NCBI GenBank assembly: GCA_036771375.1
Contig: DAIPHL010000034.1
Location: 1-16,013, forward strand
Direction of reading: 5' to 3'
Source of the DNA: DAIPHL01 sp036771375
Lineage (GTDB): Bacteria > Synergistota > Synergistia > Synergistales > Synergistaceae
Length of the DNA stretch: 16,013 bases
Under the pieces are notes generated by a model. That model was not told where the DNA came from. It searched no databases and was given only the letters and a program-made list of their open reading frames with translations. The position numbers were made by a program, and so were the translations under genes. Of the stretch, positions 5,879 to 12,443 are shown in pieces (position 1 is the stretch's first letter; every line of letters starts with the position of its first letter).

Positions 5879-8234
5879 ACTGCCACCCCCTGGCCTTCGC
5901 CGTTTTTGCGTTCTTTCAGGCCACGCAGGATTTTCTCCGGACTACAGGGAAGGTCCCTGATGCGAACGCCGCATGCGTCGTATATCGCGTTCGCAATAGC
6001 TGGTGCAACTGGGTTTGTGGCGCCTTCTCCAACTCCTTTCGCCCCCAACGGACCGGTTGGTTCCCAGGTATCGGCAAACGAGATCTCGACGGGAGGCATG
6101 TCCAAGGAGGTAAGAATCTTGTAATCGCTGAAATTGGCGTTGAGCGGCATGCCATCATCCTGCGAAAAATACGTGTTCTCCATCAGAGCGAAACCGATTC
6201 CCATATGTACGCCCCCTGCAACTTGCCCCTCCACACTGTTGCGGTTGATGATCGTGCCGGTGTCTATGCCGGATACGCAGCGCACGACCTCGACTTTTCC
6301 CGTATGCGTGTCCACGTCGACTTCCATAAAAAAGGTTGTAAAATGCGGAGGACAGGCGGTCGGTCTTATCATCGACTCGGCTACGATCGTTCCCCAGCCG
6401 CGAGTATGTCCCTGGAAAACGATCTCCCCCACCGTTTTTTTGCGGAGGGTTTAAAGTGGGGGAAGATCATTCCTCCGCTTATCGCTATATCCTCGTTGCC
6501 GCAGCCAAAGACCCTCGCACCCCATTCCTGAAGCTGTCTCCGTACGTCTGCGGCGGCGCCGACGACGGATTGACCGGCTCCGTAAAGCCCACGACTCGCA
6601 TGCGTCGGTCCGTCGAATAAAGTCGTGTTCGTATCTCCTGCCTTTACGATCACATCGCTGTACCTCAAACCGATGGTCTCGGCCACCAGGGTCGCATATG
6701 CGCTGATGTTGCCCCCTCCACAGTCTGAGGCCGCGTTGTGCAGCACGGCAGTGCCGTCTTCGTTCATCTTGATCGTGGCTCCACTGATATCGATGATAAA
6801 TCGGTTCGGTTTTTCGGAGCCGCATCCCGATGTATGGAAGCCTCTGGCAAGACCGATTCCGCGCTTGATCCAGGGTTTGTCCGGATACGGCGTCCTGCCG
6901 TTTCCATGTCCTCTTGCGTTTTTCCAATCGATCGCTTTTGCGCCGTTTTCCAACAGCTCCTTGGTGCCACAGCTGTTGATCACGCTGATAACGGCCGGTC
7001 CCTGCCCATAGAAGGTATCTCCCACGCCGAGGTTGTTTTTGATACGGATCTCGACGGGGTCGATTCCAAGCGTCTCTGCGGCTTCGTCCATCATCTGCTC
7101 GATGGCCCAAGATGCCTGTGGATTCCCTGCGCCCCGCATCGCAGTGAGTGGTGGTGTGTTTGTATACACAGCGCGTCCGGACATACGCAGGTTCGGACAC
7201 TTGTACATGGATAGGGTGAACCCGGCGGCGAGCATCATCTTCGAGCTTCCGCTGAAAGCATACGCTCCCGTATCATCCGTTACGTCGGAGTGAAGCGCGG
7301 TCATCGTGCCATCCTTTTTGAATCCCATTTTAACGACAAGCCTCATGGGGTGACGTCCACAGGAAAGAAACATCTCTTCCCGGGATTTTTCCCCCCTCAC
7401 GATCCGACCGGTGCGTAAAGCCAGAAAAGCACAGATGTTTTCGATAAAACCGGTGTGAATGTGAGCCCCGAAAGAACCCCCGAGAAAAATCCTGTGACAG
7501 GTTAATTTGCTAACCGGAAGGCCGAGCGAATGGGCGATATTGATCCGCATGGCGTGTATGCCTTGGCTGGTGGCCCATATGTTCAAACCTCCCTCCTCGT
7601 CGGGAGCACAGACCACGCAGGTACGTTCCATCGGTGCCGGGTTCGGCTTCGATGTATTGTAAGTTCTTTCTATGATGAAATCTGCTTTGGAAAATCCTGC
7701 CTCGATGTCTCCAATTTCGATATCTACTCGATCGAATACGTTACCCTGAATACCTACCGTCTTTTCACCCTTGCGGGCTTCCTCGTGAATGACGGGGGCA
7801 TCGGGTGAGAGTGCTGCATCCATGTTGGTGGCACAGGGCAACACATCGTATTCCACCTCGATCAACGCGAGAGCCTCTTGGGCTTTTTCGATACTTGTCG
7901 CCGCGACCGCCGCAACTCGGTCACCAACATGGCGAACATGTTTTTCCAATAGATAACTGTCGTAGTACATGACTTCAGGGGCGTGAAGGAACTGGTGCAT
8001 ACTCAGGATTTTCGGAACGTCCTCGTGTGTAATGACGTCTATCACACCGGGCAACTCTTTGGCCTTGGATACGTCTATCCTCTTGACCATCGCGTTTGCA
8101 TGGGGACTGCGCAGTATCGCGCAGTGCAACATATCCGGAAAACGGATATCGCCGGTGTAACGAAGACGCCCGGTCGCTTTGAGTAAGGCTTCTTGTTTGG
8201 CTTGACGTTTACCTGCCAGGTTGTATCTATTCAA
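5875..8234 (-). CDS. Mo hydroxylase molybdopterin-binding large subunit, frame break at A7 (-1 frameshift needed)
   Basis: Catalytic subunit of the xanthine-dehydrogenase/aldehyde-oxidase family. The zero frame (8234-6381) gives 617 residues and covers the N-terminal domain and most of the cofactor domain, including GGSFGAH (252-258) and AMRGAGNPQ (365-373). The frame changes at the A7 run 6435-6441 and the -1 frame continues to 5875. A -1 shift after codon 600 gives one protein of 786 residues, normal for the family. The C-terminal part contains VDVDTHTGKVEV and GAKGVGEGATNPVAPAIANAI, whose glutamate (about residue 737) is the family's catalytic base. Without frameshifting the product lacks that base. 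The start is TTG at 8234 with GGGGGGAG upstream. The downstream frame ends exactly in the ATGA overlap with the FAD gene, arguing that it is still translated. Alternatives are a true inactivating indel or a homopolymer sequencing error. Confidence 0.85.
6385..6441 (-). promoter_or_regulatory. Putative -1 frameshift signal: slippery A7 plus downstream stem-loop
   Basis: In zero frame the codons are GCA AAA AAA CGG, so A AAA AAA sits in the X XXY YYZ register (6441-6435). After a 10-nt spacer, 6424-6412 (GATCGTTTTCCAG) can pair with 6397-6385 (CTGGGGAACGATC) over 13 pairs, two of them G-U, with a 14-nt loop. The spacer is slightly longer than the 5-9 nt usual for bacterial -1 sites. A single-base deletion would look identical at the sequence level. 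Confidence 0.5.
6421..6478 (-). repeat. Nested inverted repeats around the A7 run
   Basis: Two inverted repeats bracket the slippery run. GCGGAGG (6478-6472) pairs perfectly with CCTCCGC (6448-6442), which ends directly at the first A of A7. GATCTTCCCCCAC (6468-6456) pairs with GTGGGGGAGATC (6432-6421) with one bulged base, placing A7 in the loop. They are mutually exclusive with each other, and the second also competes with the downstream stem-loop. Confidence 0.45.
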
Positions 8235-8301
8235 ACCGCTCCCCCCAATTCTTCTCTCGACTTTTGAATGACCACACCAGTCTCCCGTTTTGCGTGTTCA
8301 T
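8227..8301 (-). CDS. Possible 24-residue leader ORF upstream of the Mo subunit
   Basis: An ATG at 8301 opens 24 codons inside the long 5' leader and ends with a TAG at 8229-8227 that overlaps the TTG start of the Mo subunit by 8 nt. An AGGA lies about 9 nt upstream of the ATG. The predicted peptide begins MNTQNGRLVW and has no recognisable domain. The stop-start overlap could allow translational coupling to the weak TTG start. The ORF is very short, so chance is a real alternative. Confidence 0.25.
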   Translation of the reverse strand: MNTQNGRLVWSFKSREKNWGERFE

Positions 8302-8354
8302 ACGCGATTTTCCTACGTTTATAAAGTTTAAAGAAAAGGAGAGACGATATTTGC

Positions 8355-8380
8355 ATATATGGGACTTATGTCCCATATAT
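8355..8380 (-). promoter_or_regulatory. Perfect 26-bp palindrome, probable operator of the Mo hydroxylase operon
   Basis: Arms ATATATGGGAC and GTCCCATATAT are perfectly complementary around a 4-nt spacer. The element covers the end of the -10 box and the expected transcription start, where a bound protein would block RNA polymerase. The IclR protein encoded in the operon is the obvious candidate ligand, but a GntR-type or other regulator from elsewhere is equally possible. Confidence 0.65.
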
Positions 8381-8405
8381 TACCCCCTCTTTTCTTTTCT
8401 GTCAA
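8377..8405 (-). promoter_or_regulatory. Sigma-70-type promoter of the Mo hydroxylase operon
   Basis: TTGACA (8405-8400) is separated by exactly 17 nt from TAATAT (8382-8377). The -35 box is a perfect consensus and the -10 matches four of six. The expected start is near 8370, giving a leader of about 136 nt before the TTG start codon at 8234. Confidence 0.6.
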
Positions 8406-8407
8406 TC

Positions 8408-8427
8408 GTTCGATCGCAAGATCGAAC
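8408..8427 (-). promoter_or_regulatory. 8-bp dyad directly upstream of the -35 box
   Basis: GTTCGATC and GATCGAAC flank a 4-nt spacer, ending two bases before the TTGACA box. Position around -38 to -57 fits an activator or second regulator site. As RNA it would form a tetraloop hairpin, but there is no T-run on either side, so it is unlikely to be a terminator. Confidence 0.45.
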
Positions 8428-8612
8428 CTCTTTCCCAATGCTTTTAGCTGTTTGAAGGGACTTAAGGGAATTGAAGCGTGATGAATCGGTCCGGTTTTTC
8501 GAGGCCATGGGACAACTGAAAAGACGACACAAGATGCGGGACAAGACCAGGCAACACGATACAACGCAAAGACAAAAGCACGGGGTTGGCAACATCGCGG
8601 GAGCTCGTCCGT
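8428..8612. other. Intergenic spacer between the two operons
   Basis: This stretch lies between the promoter dyad of the Mo hydroxylase operon and the rnf terminator. I see no gene with a ribosome-binding site, no RNA gene and no repeat. The open frames that cross it have no recognisable family. Confidence 0.5.
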
Positions 8613-8654
8613 AAAGAGTACGAGGCGGCCTCGCGAGCCCGCCTCGTACTCTTT
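8613..8654 (-). terminator. Long hairpin after rnfB, probable rnf operon terminator
   Basis: AAAGAGTACGAGGCGG (8613-8628) and its perfect complement (8639-8654) form a 16-bp stem with a 10-nt loop. It begins about 60 nt after the rnfB stop and precedes the next promoter. The following T-run in the minus direction is only three bases, so it may act as a terminator with flanking A/T or as a 3' stabilising hairpin. Confidence 0.7.
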
Positions 8655-8715
8655 TACGATGGAATCTGTGTTTTTCCGTTTGGACGGAAAACTTTCAAGA
8701 GACTTCTTCGATGCG

Positions 8716-9552
8716 TCAGGCGCTCTCTTTTTCTTCCGACTGTTTCGACGAAAGAATGAAATCGATGCTCTTTGTGGGGCACTTCGCGACACAAGCGCCG
8801 CAGGCGGTGCATTTCGTTCCATCCACCGAGGCGAGGTTCTTCTCGATCTTTATGGCATTTTCCGGACAGACTCGCGCACAGAGGCCACATCCGATACAGC
8901 CGACCGAACAGACTTTTTTGACATCCGGTCCTCTCCACGTCGAGTTGCAGGTCACGTGGACGAAAGACTCCTTCGGGATCAAGGTCAAGACCGATTTTGG
9001 ACACGTGGCAACACAAGTACCACAGCCGACGCACTTGAGAGGGTCGACGGAGACGAGCCCATCCTCGATGGAAAGAGCTCCAAATACACAGACCTTCACG
9101 CAGGTCCCGAAGCCCATGCAACCGAACGGACATGCGTTGGGAGAGCCTCCCGGCAGGATGGCGGCGGAACGACAATCCTTGATTCCTTCGTAGATTGCAT
9201 TGCGCGCTGAAAACTCCGCTTTTCCTTTGCATTTGAGAAAGGCGCGAAGAGGGATCGAGCCTTCGCTGTCGACTCCCATGATGCTTGCGATTCCTTCGGC
9301 GAGAGCGGCCCCTCCCGCGGCGCAGAGATTGGTTTTCGCTCCTTCGTTGACGATTCCGTCTGCATACCCGTCACAGCCCGGGTAACCACAACCGCCGCAG
9401 TTGGCTCCCGGCAGGATCTCTCTTATCAAACCCACTCTTGGATCTACCGCTACGAAAAACTTTATCGAGGCAAAAGCGAGCAATGCCCCGAACGCCAAAC
9501 CCAGTGTGCCCATTACGAGCACAGGATAAAAAACTCCTTCGAACGAGATCAT
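8716..9552 (-). CDS. rnfB: Rnf complex subunit B, polyferredoxin (RnfB)
   Basis: Membrane-anchored electron-entry subunit of the ferredoxin:NAD+ oxidoreductase, taking electrons from reduced ferredoxin. The 278-residue form starts at the ATG (9552), with GGAGG ten nt upstream, so that the single N-terminal transmembrane helix (about 8-35) begins the protein. A TTG at 9597 would add 15 uncharacteristic residues. The 4Fe-4S domain is CGGCGYPGC (C52, C55, C60) plus C77. It is followed by cysteine clusters 141/145/151/155, 174/177/180/184, 219/222/225/229 and 248/251/254/258, which is ample for several 4Fe-4S centres, as in the longer RnfB of anaerobes. It is the last gene of the operon, 49 bp after rnfA. 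The C-terminal tail is acidic and has no further motif. Confidence 0.95.
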   Translation of the reverse strand: MISFEGVFYPVLVMGTLGLAFGALLAFASIKFFVAVDPRVGLIREILPGANCGGCGYPGCDGYADGIVNEGAKTNLCAAGGAALAEGIASIMGVDSEGSIPLRAFLKCKGKAEFSARNAIYEGIKDCRSAAILPGGSPNACPFGCMGFGTCVKVCVFGALSIEDGLVSVDPLKCVGCGTCVATCPKSVLTLIPKESFVHVTCNSTWRGPDVKKVCSVGCIGCGLCARVCPENAIKIEKNLASVDGTKCTACGACVAKCPTKSIDFILSSKQSEEKESA

Positions 9553-9601
9553 CGTCTCACATCCTCCATCCATCCATTCCAGAGATTCATCACGCAACTC
9601 G

Positions 9602-10180
9602 CTATTTTATGATGCCGCTGAAGCCCATGAAGGCGATCGACATCAAGCCGGCCGTCACCAGTGCAAGGGGCAGGCCCTGGAGACATTTCGGGATGTTGTC
9701 GTTTTTCTCGACTCTCTCTCTTATGCCCGCCATCAGTGCGATGGCAAGCAAAAAACCGATCGACGAGCCGAGTGCGTTGACGATCGACTCCAGCAAGGAG
9801 TATTTTTCGTTCATGTTGATGACCGCAACCCCCAAAACGGCGCAGTTCGTCGTGATCAGCGGCAGAAAAATGCCAAGAGATTTGTAAAGAGGCGGGTTGA
9901 TCTTTTTCAAAGAGAGCTCGACGAACTGGACGAGTGAAGCGATCACGAGGATAAAAGAGAGGGTATACAGATATTGCAACTTCAGCGGCACCAGCACGAA
10001 GTGAAAGACAAGCCACGTCATTACGGCGGCGAGAACCGTCACGAATATCACCGCCACTCCCATCCCTTTTGCGGTTTCGCTTTTCGTGGATACACCGAGG
10101 AAGGGACAGCAACCGAGAAAACGGGCCAGAATGATGTTGTGGACGAAAATAGAGCCCAGGAATATCCAAAGAAGGTTCAT
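9602..10180 (-). CDS. rnfA: Rnf complex subunit A (RnfA)
   Basis: Integral membrane subunit of 192 residues, homologous to NqrE, with about six hydrophobic helices. It carries the conserved paired half-helix cysteines, ARFLGCCPFLG (C24, C25) and TTNCAVLG (C113), which together with RnfE cysteines hold a membrane-embedded 2Fe-2S cluster in studied Rnf/Nqr complexes. The ATG start overlaps the rnfE stop by 4 bp and has AGGAGG about ten nt upstream. It forms the electron route across the membrane between RnfB and the flavins of RnfG and RnfD. Nothing in it is unusual. Confidence 0.96.
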   Translation of the reverse strand: MNLLWIFLGSIFVHNIILARFLGCCPFLGVSTKSETAKGMGVAVIFVTVLAAVMTWLVFHFVLVPLKLQYLYTLSFILVIASLVQFVELSLKKINPPLYKSLGIFLPLITTNCAVLGVAVINMNEKYSLLESIVNALGSSIGFLLAIALMAGIRERVEKNDNIPKCLQGLPLALVTAGLMSIAFMGFSGIIK

Positions 10181-10902
10181 CGATCCGTTTCCTCCTTATT
10201 CTGCGGTGGTTCGGGGCTTTCCAGGCCACAGCCACAGCAGACGGCGCCCAAACCACAGGAACCACAGCCGCTGTCGGCGGGGTTGTCCTTCGATTGCACA
10301 CCCTTCCGCACGGCGGACCACTCCTGGTATGCGCGAAAGAGGGCCATGAAAACACCGAGCGCGATAAAACCGCCCGGAGCCAGGATGGCAAGAAGTGCGG
10401 GCTGAAAACCCGCCGGAGTTACGACGAAATCGAAGACGGTCCCGTTTCCGAGAAATTCGCGGGCGGCCCCAAGAGCCGTCAGGGCAACGGTAAACCCAAG
10501 CCCCATGCCGATCGCGTCGAAAAAGGATGCGAAAACTCCGTTTTTGAAGGCAAACGCTTCCGCACGTGCCAAAATGATGCAGTTCACCACGATGAGAGGG
10601 ATGAATATGCCGAGCGATTTGTCCAAGGCGGGAGCGAATCCGGCGATCAGAAGCTGTACGACCGTCACGAATCCAGCGATGACGACGATAAAGATGGGTA
10701 TGCGGATCTCGCTTGGAACGAACCTGCGTATCGCGGAAACGGCGATATTCGACCCGATCAGAACGGCCGTTGCGGCGATCCCCATTCCCACACCGTTTGT
10801 CGCGCTCGTTGAGACGGCGAGGGTGGGGCAAAGCCCGATACACTGTACCAAGGTCGCGTTTTCATCTATGATCCCGTTTTTCAATATGCGAAGTGGGTTC
10901 AC
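10177..10902 (-). CDS. rnfE: Rnf complex subunit E (RnfE) with a cysteine-rich C-terminal tail
   Basis: Membrane subunit of 241 residues, paralogue of RnfA and homologue of NqrD. The conserved cysteines are in VQCIGLCPTLAVST (C21, C25) and VVNCIILARAEAF (C108). The membrane part ends near residue 190 and is followed by a hydrophilic tail of about 50 residues containing C213, C216, C222, C223 and C225 in a Gly-rich stretch, beyond the usual length of roughly 200. The tail could bind iron-sulfur or another metal or be lineage-specific decoration. The GTG start is preceded by AGGGGG, and only one base separates it from the rnfG stop. Family identity is certain; the tail's role is unknown. Confidence 0.95.
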   Translation of the reverse strand: MNPLRILKNGIIDENATLVQCIGLCPTLAVSTSATNGVGMGIAATAVLIGSNIAVSAIRRFVPSEIRIPIFIVVIAGFVTVVQLLIAGFAPALDKSLGIFIPLIVVNCIILARAEAFAFKNGVFASFFDAIGMGLGFTVALTALGAAREFLGNGTVFDFVVTPAGFQPALLAILAPGGFIALGVFMALFRAYQEWSAVRKGVQSKDNPADSGCGSCGLGAVCCGCGLESPEPPQNKEETDR

Positions 10903-10903
10903 G

Positions 10904-11470
10904 TTATTTGCCCCCTCTCAAATTTTCCCGCCAATAAGACAACGCCTCGTTCACTCCATTTGTCACGGCATTCGATGTGATCGTCGCTCCTGAGATCGCC
11001 TGGATCTCTCCTGCCGTCCCGGGAGAGGATTTTACGACGATCAGCTTCTCCACGTCCTTGTTCTCAAACTGTCCCGAGAACGCGGGTTGCGGCGCTTTCG
11101 CGCCAAGTCCGGGGGTCTCGCTCTGGTTTAGTATGCTGATGGCACGCAATTTCCCCTCGACGGTGATTCCAACGACGATCTCGATCGTTCCCGCATAGCC
11201 TTTCGGAGTCACCGTGATGCAATATCCCGCAGGGAGCGATCCCTTCCGGGCTTCCTGTACTTCCTTGACGATCTCCGAAACCCCTTGCTTCATCTGGATT
11301 TGAGAAAAATCATCCGCCTCCGGCAACGCCGTCGCCAAGGCCTCTTTTTTGAGGCGTTCCTGGGTTTTCTGGATGGGAATCGCGGTGATATCGTGAACCA
11401 CGCCGAGGATGAGGCCCGTTATGGCGGTGACGGTGAACAGTATGAATCCCAGCGAGACGATCTTTTTCAT
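10904..11470 (-). CDS. rnfG: Rnf complex subunit G, covalent-FMN subunit (RnfG)
   Basis: Single-span membrane protein of 188 residues with an FMN-binding domain facing outward. The N-terminal helix is roughly residues 4-24. ISGATITSNAV near 159-169 matches the S/T-G-A-T-x-T flavinylation motif, with the last Thr (T165) as the expected FMN attachment site. LNQSETPGLGAK near 116-127 is also conserved in the family. I chose the ATG at 11470 (AGGGGG four nt upstream) because it starts right at the helix. A GTG at about 11524, overlapping the end of rnfD, would give an 18-residue hydrophilic extension and cannot be excluded. FMN attachment needs an ApbE transferase, which is not in this window. 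Confidence 0.94.
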   Translation of the reverse strand: MKKIVSLGFILFTVTAITGLILGVVHDITAIPIQKTQERLKKEALATALPEADDFSQIQMKQGVSEIVKEVQEARKGSLPAGYCITVTPKGYAGTIEIVVGITVEGKLRAISILNQSETPGLGAKAPQPAFSGQFENKDVEKLIVVKSSPGTAGEIQAISGATITSNAVTNGVNEALSYWRENLRGGK

Positions 11471-11510
11471 TTTCCCCCTGGAATCGGAGTTGATGTTGGC
11501 GACATGATTG

Positions 11511-12443
11511 TTATTTGTCTCCACGTTTCTTGACCTCCCCCAGGATTTGAGGCATCGTAAACCTGTCAATGATGGGAACGGCGAGGTTCATGATGAGAAT
11601 CGAGTACGATACGCCCTCCGGATACCCCCCGAACGTTCTGATCAAAGACGTTATGACGCCGCAGCCGAATGCAAAAACCACATGTCCTTTCGCCGTCATC
11701 GGTGAAGTCGTGTAATCGGTAGCCATGAAGAACGCTCCGAGCATCAGCCCTCCGGTCATGATCTCGTACAGAGGCCCTGCGGATCGACCCAAAATGATGG
11801 CCATGACCGCTACCGTCAGAATGTATACGAGGGGAATTCTCCAGGATATGACACCCCTGTAGATCAGGACGGCGGCCCCCAAAAGGATCGCGAGCGCCGA
11901 CGTTTCCCCGATGCAGCCACCGACGTTTCCGATAAAGACGTCGAAGAGAGGAGGAAGAACGCCCTCTCCGCCTTTTAAAGCGGCAAGCGGTGTCGGACCA
12001 CTTACGCTCTGTACGGTCCATGTCGTCATCGCCACCGGCCAACATATCAGCATCATCGCCCGCCCAGCCAGAGCGGGGTTGACGATGTTCTGCCCCAATC
12101 CTCCGAAGAAGTGCTTCGCGATCACCATGGCGAAGACCGATCCGCAGCCCGCCATCCAGAGAGGAACGGTCGGAGGAAGATTGTAGGCGAGCAACACGCC
12201 GGTTACCACAGCGGACAGGTCCGACACGGTCACAGTTTGCTTTGTGGATTTTTGCCATACGGCCTCCGTAATTACGCAAATTGCAACGCAAACGGCGATC
12301 ACCAACAATGCGCGCGTGCCCAGGAAGAAGACCCCTGCGGCCCCAGCCGGCAGAAGGGCGGCGATGACCCAGCCCATCAACTTCTGCGTACTCATATCCG
12401 TCCTTATATGCGGAGAACTACCGATCACGAGAAGACGATTCAC
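11511..12443 (-). CDS. rnfD: Rnf complex subunit D, covalent-FMN membrane subunit (RnfD)
   Basis: Polytopic membrane subunit of 310 residues, homologous to NqrB, carrying a covalent FMN and probably part of the ion channel. Family landmarks are GGLGQNIVNPALAGRAMM (114-131), GGCIGETSALAILLG (175-189) and TDYTTSPMTAKG. The flavinylation segment reads SGPTPLA (148-154) with T151 as the likely attachment site; most homologues I recall have Ala at the Pro position. The GTG start overlaps the rnfC stop (GTGA) and has AAGGGGG about eight nt upstream. A much longer frame extends upstream through rnfC, but that part has no membrane character and is out of frame with RnfC, so it was excluded. Confidence 0.94.
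   Translation of the reverse strand: MNRLLVIGSSPHIRTDMSTQKLMGWVIAALLPAGAAGVFFLGTRALLVIAVCVAICVITEAVWQKSTKQTVTVSDLSAVVTGVLLAYNLPPTVPLWMAGCGSVFAMVIAKHFFGGLGQNIVNPALAGRAMMLICWPVAMTTWTVQSVSGPTPLAALKGGEGVLPPLFDVFIGNVGGCIGETSALAILLGAAVLIYRGVISWRIPLVYILTVAVMAIILGRSAGPLYEIMTGGLMLGAFFMATDYTTSPMTAKGHVVFAFGCGVITSLIRTFGGYPEGVSYSILIMNLAVPIIDRFTMPQILGEVKKRGDK

Noticed and set aside
5875..6432. C-terminal part of the Mo subunit as an independent gene starting at GTG 6432
   Set aside because: No Shine-Dalgarno sequence precedes the GTG, the family is not known to split here, and the frame joins the upstream frame exactly at the A7 run.
8328..8822. 164-codon minus-strand frame crossing the end of rnfB and the spacer
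   Set aside because: It overlaps rnfB out of frame, the rnf terminator, and the promoter and operator of the next operon. No family resemblance.
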